Of a DNA stretch of 64,000 nt, positions 1 to 9,660 are shown piece after piece (within the stretch, counting starts at the first letter, position 1; each line of letters begins with the position of its first letter). Under the pieces are notes generated by a model. It was not told the origin of the DNA. It did no database searches and saw only the letters and a program-made list of their open reading frames with translations. Made by a program: the position numbers and the translations under genes. The stretch lies in NCBI GenBank assembly GCA_019055375.1, contig JAHQIW010000121.1, forward strand, positions 1-64,000. Direction: 5' to 3'. The DNA is from Parelaphostrongylus tenuis. Its lineage: Eukaryota > Nematoda > Chromadorea > Rhabditida > Metastrongylidae.

Positions 1-1160
1 TATGTGAGTAATGGCATCCAAATTCATTCTGGTCTATCTGATTTATACAGCTTTAAGTAGTAAGGCTTTTTTTTCTAACTTTCACTTTAGCACCAGGATC
101 AAACGTGGACAGTTTAAAATATTTATTCAACTTTTCTTATTCTATACATGTGTGTGTACATATAATATGTAGCAATGATGCATACAGAAGTACTATAATG
201 AGCGAAGCATAAATCATGCAGACGTGAAGAGATCATTTTCTATGGGCGATAAATAGGCAAAATGATGTGATTCATTCGAGGTAAGAATGAGAAAAAGATA
301 TTCGGCAGTACAAAAACTTGTCGTTTTTATCTCGTGTCGTCAAAATACACCTGGAATGGCAGAGCCTTTTCGTGAAAGAGAACGTAGCGAACCAGTATCG
401 AACGAGTAACTGACGCTGAGATAGGTCCTCGAACATCTAAATGTGTCAGTTTAGACCAAAATAGAGCGACTGTTCGGTCGCTTCTGTCATATGTTGCTTG
501 CAGCTGCCTGCTAACTGCGCACTGCTTCAAGTTCGAATATTCGTCAACACTTGCCTTGATTTACGACGCTCTCGTTCCTGTCGCAGTAGCATTTCGTGGG
601 GACTTTCTATCTCCGATAAAGAGTTTTGCGAATCACCAACGTCTTGGTCGTCGTCCTAAATAAGAGCATAAACTTGTCACGATACTTGAAATCCTATGCC
701 AGTTCTATTATCAACTAGTCGCAAGGTGGTAATGTCTCTCTGCTTCAATTCATAAAGGCCAAAAACTGCCTGCTGTGGTAACGACTTAAGTGAAGCTCTG
801 TCTAGGCTGACCTCGGCACTCAAGGGAACAAAAGCAGCTGACCAGCAAACTTCTTGCCTCAGTTCAAGTACACCGGGTGCTCTCGCCTACGCAGTTGGGC
901 GGTGGGTTGACCGGTGAGAGCCATCAAATTCGAGTTCGGTTAGGCGTCGTTCAAAAAGAACAAAACATACGAAATCAAGCGAGAGAGGAACGAATGGAAA
1001 CTATGGGGGATCGCAATACTAGCACTACTAGTGAAGATGAGCCATTGCACTATCCTATTAAATAAGATGTTGAGTTATTTATATAAGCAGCTTTAGTGTT
1101 ATTTCTTCATCCTCATTTGCAATCGAAGAGTAAATCTTTTAAGCACTGCAATCAATGTAT
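1..1160. other. No feature identified
   Basis: I see no convincing exon, repeat with a second copy in the window, or RNA gene here. The GPCR gene on the minus strand must continue below 1539 for its C-terminal tail, so its last exon may lie in this stretch or off the left edge. Confidence 0.3.
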
Positions 1161-1166
1161 CATACC

Positions 1167-1428
1167 TTTTCTTTCGAGTGTTTTCTTGAGACTACGCTCA
1201 AATTTCATTTTGCTGATAATCATTTTTGAGCCATGCATGTGGTCTATTATAGGGTTGAGTCGTCGCCTTCTCTTTCTAGGGGTTGGATTCCCTCGAAAGG
1301 ACTGGCTAAAGACGGAAGGTACTGCCCGCCTGGCGGGACTATCAAGGCTGGAACACGTGTATGGGGCTCTACAAATTGCCTCATAACCGACCACATGCAT
1401 GGCTCAAAAATGATTATCAAACACAACG
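1167..1428. mobile_element. Degenerate relative of the hammerhead inverted-repeat element
   Basis: The left end (about 1170-1215) matches the terminal sequence of the elements at 33263 and 53221 (shared motif TTTCGAGTG, then GAGAC(T)ACGCTC). An inner inverted repeat of about 35 bp pairs 1217-1253 with 1391-1427, both containing the GCATGTGGTC / GACCACATGC motif. On the plus strand, 1318-1380 aligns with the hammerhead of the intact copies, but its core is mutated. The outer right terminal repeat is missing. It looks like an old, inactive copy. Confidence 0.6.
1318..1380 (+). ncRNA. Degenerate hammerhead ribozyme copy
   Basis: Aligned with the intact ribozyme at 37353-37415, this keeps the GGAACACGTGTAT segment around the cleavage site, but the catalytic CTGATGA box has become CTGGCGG (two invariant purines changed) and the GAAA box has become GGAA. 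It should be inactive. It is listed because it shows the ribozyme is an ancestral part of the element. Confidence 0.45.
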
Positions 1429-1538
1429 TAAGTAATTCGGTGATAGTCACACTAAGTGTACTTTCCAACAATCACTAGGAGTTTAAAGCCGTAATCAGCT
1501 ACTAGGTTCTTTTTTTCAGATTCTCTGCATAAACATAC

Positions 1539-1645
1539 CTTGATAATAACATAATATGCTGTTAGCAATGCAGAGGAGTTAGCGGCAATAGTTGTAATCG
1601 AAATCAGTGGTTGAAGGTGACCGATTACTAAGGCGAGAATCATGA
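1539..1645 (-). CDS. GPCR exon, TM7
   Basis: A 107-nt exon with acceptor ATTATTTTAG and donor AAG|GTATGT. It starts with 2 nt completing a codon left by the TM6 exon (phase 1) and ends in phase 0. It encodes 35 residues, mostly hydrophobic ([20 protein letters not shown], then [11 protein letters not shown]), fitting TM7 without a canonical NPxxY, as in the sex-peptide receptor group. Confidence 0.7.
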
Positions 1646-4600
1646 CTAAAATAATTTCCGCGTTCCTTTGTGATAACTTTGATTACAATATTCTAACCAA
1701 ATTAAAAAATACGCAATCATATCTATGTTGCACAATCTCAATCTCATTCAATCAAAGGTTGCAAGAAACTACTGTATTCTACATAGAAAAGATATGAAAT
1801 TTTTCTTTGTTAGGAATAAATTTCTGACCATAACTCACGAGCACTGTTGTTTTGAAAGTGATTAATTGTGAGGCTTAGAGTTGTAATGAAAGCAGTTGGT
1901 ACTTGTACGACAAGAAAGGCGATAGTCACTGTCGTAACAAGAATACGAGTTTGATCTCTTGGCGTGCGACCGAACCGATTACTGTAAAGTCTTATGAATA
2001 CACATCAAACATTTTGCAGATACTGCCTATTGGTATAAAGAAGAACTACGACATACTGCTTTGTCATCGTTCCCATGTCGATTTCTGGTTCTCTTATGAA
2101 CCGACGTGTAGAAGTGCAAGCAAGCAACCCGGGATTATAAACTGTACAACGAAGTCCAGTAAAGGTAAAAAGACCTATAAATTTGATTGGAAATGAGGAC
2201 AAATCGGGAGTATTGCTGCCAATGTTAACGAACTCTCTAAACTCAAAGCTTTAGGTCGGACTTTTTGGCGAGTGACTACCACATAACTTTCTTGTAAAGG
2301 CTAAAGGCAGTAACCTGCGGGGGCCTTGAAAGGGAAGAAAGGGCTTAGATTGTCAGTGGTGATTCAACCCAAAGTATGTATACCAGCGAGCCTCTAATCA
2401 CTGCACCCCACAAGCCACTGGTTTGATTTGAAAATGATAAATAATGAATAATGAAACTTACTTTCCAAAAGGTTCGCGTCAAAATACTCATAAGCGCACC
2501 GTCCCGTATCATACAACGTGTTGCCCATTGTGGCGTCGGCTCGGTGTCTGGACCGATAGTTAAAATGTTACACTCTTTCAGTGCTCCACTTATTAGATGG
2601 AAACATTGAGCTGTACTCTCTTAGAGGACAGAATCTGACCGTTGCGCTCAATTATAATGTTGAAGGTACTTGAACTTTCAATCAAGCTTTCAATTCCAAA
2701 AGAGTTTTGAAAGCATATATGGAATGGTTAATTAGAGTTCATTGCTTTATGTTCATATGCTGGAGGTTTGAACAATGAGGAGGTTTTAAGATTTATCCAT
2801 TCTCAATGTTTCCTCTAAAATTTGGGGTGATCGTCAGAGACGTACCCATACAAAATTGATACACTGTAGTATCATGTTCAAAGAATCGCAGAAATCCGAT
2901 AGCGACGCACACGATGATGATTAACCATATGGCCCTTGAGAAACGTTCAACGGTGCGAAGCTTCAGTGTGCTTCGATGATACTGTGTCAAGAATCTGAAC
3001 GATATGAAAATCTGACGTGGTAATAGCTTATTGTAGCCTATTGATAAACTATTCTGGAACATAATAACCGAATTGTGTGAAATCTTGCCCTATGATAGAC
3101 CTTTCCTAATGGACAGTTACCTTGCAGCTGCCAGTAGTACGCTGAACAATGTCATCATAGTGTCAATAGTGTGAGGAATTGCTTCCATTGTTGTTCGGAA
3201 AACATGGCACATAACGACGGACTGATTGAGAGATCTGTAAGTAAGGTAAAGAATAATTTTTTTAGAAACCTCAAAACGGTAAGAACAACCAAGACATCCT
3301 CGTAAACTACTCTATCTGCTTCTAAAATTTTCGAATACTTCTTTTCAGATGACGACGTGAATGTGAGTAGAGTCACGTGATCTATGAACATCAACCGAAT
3401 AGTTTCTTCGTGTGCAGAAGGCAAGTATTCCTGTCACAGTGTGGCACGCGGTAATTTATTTCGCATTTTGATACTTTTGTATACTAAAGAAATTATCACC
3501 ACTATAGTCGCCATTCGTTTTAATATATACGAGCGCATGTGACGCAGTGATTAGAGGTACTCTGCGCCTCACACGAGGTCACTGGTTCGATCTGGCGCTC
3601 ATGGCTCACCGAGCCATCCATCCACCGGGTTGGTAAAATGGTACTAGACTGGTATCAGACTTGTCTGGGAAGATAAGCAGCACTGACTCGATACAGCGGG
3701 AGGCCAGCACGAGTCATTGCAAAGGCCATATATGCATTGATTCACCTCAAAACGAAGTCAAGGATTGAAGACGAATGCATGGCGCATCCCTTATGGATTG
3801 ATCAACGCTGAGCTTTATCCTTTCTCCTTTTTTTAATCGCCATTAAGTTTAGTGCGTGCAGCCGTTTGCCGAGCAACGAGTGGAAGCCTTCCTCCCAGAA
3901 GGAAAAAGGCTGGCAGTCATAAAAGCTGGTGACGTCACTTTGAGCTGGATGTAGTTTTAAATTTTTCCCCTCGCAGATGGTGCTTCAGAAACGAAAAGAT
4001 GACGATCCGATAGGGTAGTAACAGGGTACGGTGGGTGTAGTACAGTGGCAGTGGCCGGTCAATGCCTGAGGTGTCCATCGAGGCACTACTTTGCGGTAGT
4101 GCATTTCATTTGGATGGCGAGCGATGGTGCTACGGTTGTATTCAAGTGTCTACCCCGGCTACTAGAACATTCACGCATCACAGCCTTTTGGCAATACCAC
4201 GTTTTTAAATAGAAAAAACCGATTGAAACAATAGTACGAAAGAAATTATGGAACAACGTAACACTCAGTTGTGAAAATGGATGGATTTCCCTTTAGAGTT
4301 TCATTTAGGTCTTGCCTTAGTCACCCTCTGTATGTCAATATAAATTCATTTCTGTGTTCAGAATCTAAGCTGAGAAAAAGACTTCTTCAAAAAGGTGAAC
4401 ATTTCGATGTTGTAGTTTCACAAATATTGCTGTCACTTTTTCTGCGATACAACGTATAGTTCTGTTAGCAACAAACCGTTATGACAAAAAATTGTAGTAA
4501 AAAAGGAGCCGTGATATCGCAGTGATTAGCAAACGTTCTTCGAAAGGGTGAGACGCTGGTTCAAGTCTTCCACGATTCATTGTCTTGTATAACACTATTG

Positions 4601-7600
4601 AATATATACGTAGTTATAACATATCAACGCTAAAAAACGGTTGAATGAAGATTTTTTTTTTCAATTACATGCATTCAGCAACTGTAAACTTGAATGGGTT
4701 CATGCTTCTATGTACTGACATCGCCAGACCACTGACGGACGCTCGGTTCTTACAGAATAGATTGTCTGTTAGTGCAGAGTCAGCACGCGCCTCCAAAAAA
4801 GGTGAGGAGACGGTTCAGCTCCGGCCCGAGATTCGACGTCTTACATATCACTCAAATTTATGTAATATGTAGTTATAACATCATATCACAACTAAAAAGA
4901 GCTGTCAAACAGAAGTTCTTGCCGATTATGAATAAAAGTGAACAATTAGAACAGCAGTCGTTTACTCTTGGTTCAGAATATCAATGTTGCAATATGAAAG
5001 TCAAAAATGCCCCGTAATAGGGTCTGTTGGTATGATCCCAGCCTTGTTTTCATCTTCTTATCTTCCTCTTTGGATTTCTTAAGTTGGCAATGGACCTTTC
5101 CGTGAGATATAAACACCAACTTTTAACGTCCAAATGCTTCAAGAAGTCAATGTATAGGCCAAATATGCCTTCAATCACCTCAACAACGTTGAGGGAGTCA
5201 ACTGGTAGCAAAGTTGGTGCTTCGAACGTCTTATTCGTTGGAAAAAAATTCTCAAAACTTTAAACATTCATGCCTTGTTCCTTCTCCAAGAATATAGTAC
5301 CAGAAAGTGAACGGTAGAGGTGACAGTACACTAATCCAACCACAAAACGCCAGTAACCAAATCATTTGGTGAAGCGGATTAGGCTGAAATAGACTGCATT
5401 TAGTTGCTGTTCGTAAGAGGCCCTATATATTGATTTCACTTGGTTGGAACGAATCTAATGGGCATTGCAGACAGAAATTTTTGAAACTTTAAAACAGGCA
5501 CACACTAGATAAATGTCACTCAATGGGTTGACAATTTGATAATCTCTGAGAGTAAACTGGATTTGAAGGAATATAAGAAAATCAAACTGCTTGATGTGAA
5601 TAATCACGCTTATGAGTTGGTAAGGTGGAGGAATGAAATTAGCTCAGAGACTCAACTTTCATGAAAACTCTGCAGTTTCACATAGAAAAAAATTCTCTTT
5701 TCTACTATCACAATTAGCGCAGAATGAGTTGATTGATCGTATCGTTCTGTAACAGAATTATCAGACATGAATAGCCAAACTGTTTTCAAGGGATTTATGT
5801 ATCTAACAGTTCAGTTTTCCAAAAGTCAAATGCGACCTCTCGTCCCTCCAATTGTCGAGTGACTCGAGCGGTCACCTGTAGAACTTTCACTCTTCCTTAG
5901 GGCATACAAGAGTAGCACAGTGAGCCCTCATTAATGTAGAGATTCGGTGAGCATCATATCCTTCTTTTGAATTTTTCGTGAAAAATCGGGCCAACAGGTC
6001 AATGATTTTTTGTGGTACATGCGACATCTCAAAGAACTCAGTCAGTGACGCTTCTCGTCCATTTGTTATCGTTAGCGTAATATGGCGAGTAAGACGACGT
6101 TTCTAATTTTGGATGTTGACATAGGTTGGAGCTGCGGCTTTCTTCATTTGCGTGATATGGGATACTCCTAGCACAGACCTATTGACTGAACTAATTCCGT
6201 TGAGCGTGAACGGCGCATTCAAGGTCACTTCGTTCTTCATGAACATCGATTTCATGAGATTCAATCAGCAGTCAATCTTTTACAAACGTTGTCAAAATCG
6301 GTAAACATTCAGTGAAGATAGCGTACTCGTCGTCCATCAATTTCCACTTTTACGTTGTCCCAATTGTTTGCATGACGTTTCGGGGGGTGGCAGTGAATAA
6401 TTCGGAAAGATGACATCGTCTTGTCAAACGTCTCTTCTTACGTCGATAATAATATCGTTATAGAATGGCGCTATTTTAGTTGTGAAATCTTTATACAGCT
6501 CACGAGGATCCTTATCTATTGAGTAGAAATCCTGGCTATCTGGAGCTCCTATGACTGCTTTAGTTTAGACTGAACCAAAGGGCTTCTTCAAATTGATGAA
6601 AGTGCGACGGAGAGTCTCTTGTACTCTCGCAAGACTTTGTAGATGTGGCCCATGGTACTAAATTCTTTGGAAACCTTGCCTGTTCGCATGGCTCTCCTTC
6701 GCCCTGTATTCTGTCAATCCTGTATATGATTACTCGAGTGAAAATCTGCAGATAACGTATAGCAAGCAGACTGAGCGATTGTTATCGATGTCGTGAAGAT
6801 CGCACCTTGAACAATAACACGGTCTTGATGGTTTCTTGTGGACTAGAAACCTTGCATTCTGACCGTAACGTTGGCTAGAAGTTATTCAGGTGTTCACGTT
6901 TAAGCTTATCTAGAGCAGGTGTCATTTGATTCTTCATCGACAAAATAGAATATAAGATTTCGAATAGATGAACCGGTGGAATGACATGCTTTTTCTTCAT
7001 GGCGGCAGTTTCAATTATTAAACTGTAATTATATATAAATATGCATATACATGTATATGTATATGTGTTTAATATACATAAGAGGGCATGTGGCGCAGTG
7101 CTTAGAGGTGCTCTGCGTCGCACACGAGGTCTTTGGTTCGACCTCGCGCTCATGGCTCACCAAGCTATTCATCCTACCGGCGTCGGTAAATTGCTACCAG
7201 GCTGGTCTCAGACGTCTGGCAGGACAAGCAGCACTGACTCGGTGCAGCGGGGGCTAGCGTGAGTCATTGTAAAGATCAGATATGCATGCAATCACCCCAA
7301 ATAAAATTAGAAAATGGAGACGAATGCATGGCGCATCCCTCAGGGCTTGATCAAGGCAGAGAGCCTTATCTTTTATCCTTTTGAATACACATAAATACAT
7401 ATGCGCATATATGTATATGCGTATATATATGTATATATCATATAGAGAAGCTGGAATGATGGCCAGTTTTTAAGATTGTTAAAGGAATGGACTCGATTAC
7501 CATTCTACGGCACTCAAGAAGTAGACGAACTCCTAAGAACAAGATGTGAAATGCTCGAAGGCCTTTGGGACAATGGATGCAAGGGAAAGTATCGAATACA

Positions 7601-8548
7601 TAGAGAATCGGAATCCGCACAGTATAATGTAATTGGATTTCATGTGGAAAAAATTGAAGATCTCTGTGTATGCATTTATAGACAAGACTATGGATGTAAA
7701 ATGAGAGACAGTATACGTACATATCTGCGATCACCTTCGCGCTTCTCGCGTTTTCGCATCCCCACCATCACAGCACATAGAGGTGCGATCAAAGAAATCA
7801 CCAGTATCGGATATGTGAAGCCGTAGACGACTACATGCGACCAACCGTTGTTCAGTCGACCGAACATGAAGCCAACGTTCAACGATATCTACAAATAGGC
7901 ACAATAATTTTAGATATAAACGTACAGACTGTTAATCTTAAATTCGGTTGTTCTTTCTTCATTCGTTATCAACATTATTTGCTTGATCTCTTTTTTTTTA
8001 ACCATTCTTTGGCATACTGTAGCGTTCTTGATTGTCGTATCAGAAAAGTTTTGTGGCATTGGTGACGAGTCTATCTCAAAAAGCAGCGATTTTCTTTCCG
8101 TTAATGGAGGCATGCCATATCCTTGTGGTGAAAATTAGGCAGTACAAGCGTTTCAGTCCAGTGATTATAGAAGAAATATCATTCGACTAGCATTCAGTAT
8201 GTATTCAAGAGAAATTGCAAAATGCTCTGAATTTGCAGCTGGCCACCTGCATACTGGGGTACCCATTAATTGCGAAGGCTAATCATCTGTACAAGTTAAT
8301 TTTCGCAAGAACTTTGATCGGATCGTTGTATACCAATGTAGTAAATTAGCAAGAATTTGCATAGGCGATGTTCAAGAATTTTTAGGAGAAAAGGTGTCCC
8401 ATAGGCTGGAAAATCCTCATTTATATCTTTGTTAATACTGAACGTTATCACTGCTAGACGATAATGTCCAATATTAACCATAACTTACTTCACATTTTTT
8501 CGTCGGAAAGTCGAAGAAAAATCCGTCTCCACAACAGCACTTCGCTGC
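1539..8548 (-). CDS. Sex-peptide/myoinhibitory-peptide receptor-like GPCR (multi-exon, 3' incomplete)
   Basis: A rhodopsin-class neuropeptide receptor, expected in the plasma membrane. Exons on the minus strand in transcript order are 8548-8489 (tentative ectodomain), 7888-7721 (TM1), 3221-3121 (TM3), 2994-2846 (TM4), 2547-2462 (ECL2), 2174-2057 (TM5/ICL3), 1981-1839 (TM6) and 1645-1539 (TM7). Intron phases agree at every join except across TM5. Family evidence is the TM3 stretch [10 protein letters not shown]...LLAAAR, the TM4 end FLRFFEHDT (compare PRFFD in insect sex-peptide receptor), the [13 protein letters not shown]3 end, and TM6 with an [12 protein letters not shown] pattern. The TM2 exon, expected between 7720 and 3222, was not found, and the C-terminus lies below 1539. 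The TM5 exon has a length that breaks the frame by one base, so this is either a pseudogene or a sequence error. Introns contain two SINEs and an RTE fragment. Assignment rests on motif memory, not a search. Confidence 0.68.
1839..1981 (-). CDS. GPCR exon, ICL3 end and TM6
   Basis: A 143-nt exon with acceptor AAGACTTTACAG and donor C|GTGAGT. It runs 1 + 47 codons + 1 nt, so it takes phase 2 in and gives phase 1 out, matching the TM7 exon. [14 protein letters not shown] is followed by the helix [16 protein letters not shown], a good match to the end of ICL3 and TM6 of sex-peptide-type receptors. Confidence 0.72.
2057..2174 (-). CDS. GPCR exon, TM5 and ICL3, with apparent frameshift
   Basis: The acceptor is AATTTATAG and the donor GCA|GTATGT. 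The first part reads in phase 0 as a TM5-like helix ([16 protein letters not shown]), the second part reads [17 protein letters not shown] in a different frame that enters the TM6 exon correctly. The exon is 118 nt, whereas joining phase 0 to phase 2 needs 3n+2. One missing base near 2098-2110 would explain it. Either a real pseudogenising deletion or an assembly error. Confidence 0.55.
2462..2547 (-). CDS. GPCR exon, extracellular loop 2
   Basis: An 86-nt exon with acceptor ATCGGTCCAG and a strong donor AAA|GTAAGT. Two nt complete the codon from the TM4 exon, then 28 codons containing TEPTPQW and RCMIRDG, leaving phase 0, which matches the TM5 exon. The position corresponds to the loop between TM4 and TM5. 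Another frame is also open, so the frame choice rests on phase agreement. Confidence 0.55.
2846..2994 (-). CDS. GPCR exon, TM4
   Basis: A 149-nt exon with acceptor CATATCGTTCAG and donor ATGG|GTACGT. Its first base completes the arginine codon after LLAAA in the TM3 exon, giving the DRY-region-like AAAR. It encodes [20 protein letters not shown], then a hydrophobic helix ending FLRFFEHDT. This TM4-to-ECL2 junction is the most diagnostic piece of the receptor. Confidence 0.78.
3121..3221 (-). CDS. GPCR exon, TM3
   Basis: A 101-nt exon with acceptor CTCTCAATCAG and donor CAAG|GTAACT; 33 codons plus 2 nt. It encodes [20 protein letters not shown], then [13 protein letters not shown]. The conserved TM3 cysteine and the transition into the arginine encoded across the intron are as expected for class A receptors. 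Confidence 0.78.
3531..3836 (+). mobile_element. tRNA-derived SINE, family A, copy 1
   Basis: About 300 bp. The head looks like a tRNA with internal promoter: an A-box-like GCAGTGATTAGAGGT and a B-box-like GGTTCGATCT, followed by a body shared with 7081-7382 (+), 8563-8845 (-) and 46251-46500 (-), including the motif GCGCATCCC and a T-rich end. It sits in an intron of the GPCR gene on the opposite strand. Confidence 0.75.
4505..4580 (+). repeat. tRNA-like SINE head
   Basis: A short tRNA-like segment with an A-box-like ATCGCAGTGATTAGC and a B-box-like GGTTCAAGTCTTC. It does not fold as a normal tRNA (the acceptor ends do not pair), so it is more likely a SINE remnant. Confidence 0.35.
5830..6980 (-). 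mobile_element. RTE-clade LINE fragment (decayed)
   Basis: Read on the minus strand this is the 3' half of an RTE non-LTR retrotransposon, the same family as the copy at 36170-37290: the terminal motif (L)ESLDDQR region near 5840-5880, the conserved segment around 6200-6330 (asparagine/threonine-rich SVNGAFK), and the reverse-transcriptase start near 6450-6660. Stops and frameshifts are scattered throughout, so it is inactive. It lies in a GPCR intron. Confidence 0.75.
7081..7382 (+). mobile_element. tRNA-derived SINE, family A, copy 2
   Basis: This copy aligns along its whole length with the one at 3531-3836: A-box-like GCAGTGCTTAGAGGT, B-box-like GGTTCGACCT, then GAATGCATGGCGCATCCCT and a T-rich tail. 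It is flanked on both sides by AT-rich repeats (7030-7075 and 7386-7440). Confidence 0.78.
7386..7440. repeat. AT/GC-alternating microsatellite
   Basis: Imperfect repeats of ATATGTATATGC type follow the SINE tail directly. Similar repeats precede the SINE at 7030-7076. Confidence 0.7.
7721..7888 (-). CDS. GPCR exon, TM1
   Basis: A 168-nt exon, phase 0 to phase 0, with acceptor CCTATTTGTAG and donor TAT|GTACGT. It encodes 56 residues: [20 protein letters not shown], then [12 protein letters not shown] and a basic stretch [11 protein letters not shown] that fits intracellular loop 1. The usual TM1 asparagine is replaced by a small residue. A plus-strand ORF over the same bases (7476-7826) is its antisense shadow. 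Confidence 0.65.
8489..8548 (-). CDS. Possible GPCR N-terminal ectodomain exon, cysteine-rich
   Basis: A 60-nt exon with excellent splice sites (acceptor TGCTTTGCAG, donor GAA|GTAAGT), phase 0 to 0. It encodes [20 protein letters not shown]. The phase fits the TM1 exon 600 nt downstream, which is why it is attached to the receptor, but a cysteine-rich peptide is not typical for this receptor type and it could belong to another gene. Confidence 0.5.
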
Positions 8549-8562
8549 CTGCAAAGCAACAA

Positions 8563-8845
8563 TAAAAGATAATAAAGAAGATTTTGGCATTGATCAATCC
8601 CTGAGGGATACGCCGTGTATTCGTCTTTAATTTTTAGCTTTAATTGAGGTGGCTAGATTTTTATTTTGCCTTCAAAATGATTCGCGATGACCTACCGATG
8701 CATCGAGCCAGTGTTGGTTGTCCTCCCATGCGGCAAGCCTAGTATTAATTTACTGACCTCAAAGAGATGGAAGACTTGATGAGCATGAGCGCTGTGTTGG
8801 ACTATTGACCTTGTATGCGACGCGGAGTATTCTAACCATTCCACC
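8563..8845 (-). mobile_element. tRNA-derived SINE, family A, copy 3
   Basis: Minus-strand copy of the family at 3531-3836, starting (3' end) at the AT-rich tail near 8563 and running through the GATCAATCCCTGAGGGAT motif to a degraded tRNA-like head near 8790-8845. Confidence 0.7.
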
Positions 8846-8849
8846 TCAA

Positions 8850-9440
8850 ATGCTCCTTGAGCAAAGGATACGAGAGTTATATGAATAAAGATATTTCGCT
8901 TCTCATTCCCTAATCTTCCCCGAATATTTTCTACTGATTTATCTTCTTAGATCGTTATCAGTAAAAGTATCGATTAGTTGCAAGGTAGCAAACCTTTGGT
9001 TCTATACTAGTGAGCCCACGACCTAAAAAAGCAAGTAAAAGATTGCTTAACCACTTCTGTCTTGGGATTTCATAAAGGAAAGGGGTTCCTGTAGGGTTAG
9101 AATTTGGTATCTTAACAAGGGAGAGGTGTTAGATCTTTAGTTCTCAAGCGAACTCAATGAAGAACTCAACCCCGTTTACAGGTTGTAATAGTGACAGCGA
9201 GGAGATTAAACGAACATTAGGTGTTCTATGAATCGAACGTCATAACAGAGGAGTTGAACTAAGTGTATTAATGATTTCTTTTGCAATCACTATGTTTGTA
9301 GAGGTTTCAATGCGCTAGTGATGCGGTTGAATTTTGAATGACAAATGTAGAAAGATACAGTAGCGCACTAACACAATAAGGTCAACATTAATTTTTAGTT
9401 TTTAATTTTATTTGATCCGCCTCATAATTTCTTTTTTCAT
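8850..9440. other. Intergenic, no feature identified
   Basis: Upstream flank of the GPCR gene as traced. I see no exon with convincing splice sites; the receptor's signal-peptide exon could be here or farther upstream. Confidence 0.3.
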
Positions 9441-9447
9441 AATGCAA

Positions 9448-9660
9448 ATCCCAGTACTCTAGCATTCAATTCCTTTTCGCCTTCTTCTCGAACGTCATAG
9501 AATGCCAGCTGAGCACACCTTGCAATATCGAGGATAGTGTGGCTGTGGCGTTCATAAAGTGTTCGTTGTTGACTGCCGGAGAGTGCTGAAGGCTGGAGAT
9601 CAAATCCGCACCTACGCCTCGACGAGAATCACATTCAGTCGGGCACGACCCCTACCCTTC
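9448..9660 (-). mobile_element. SINE-like repeat, family D, copy 1
   Basis: About 210 bp shared with 17484-17690 and 21530-21740, all in the same orientation. On the minus strand the 5' end resembles a tRNA (GACTGAATGTGATTCTCGTC and a B-box-like GGATTTGATCTCC); the 3' end carries the conserved GACGTTCGAGAAGAAGGCG and CAGTACTGGGAT-like terminus. Confidence 0.65.

Noticed and set aside
1893..2196. Plus-strand ORF and apparent plus-strand exons (1893-1986 and 2021-2164) with good splice-like sites
   Set aside because: They are antisense to the TM5 and TM6 exons of the GPCR gene, whose phases and family motifs fit much better.
7476..7826. 116-residue plus-strand ORF
   Set aside because: Overlaps the antisense of the GPCR TM1 exon, has no family motif and starts in a repeat.
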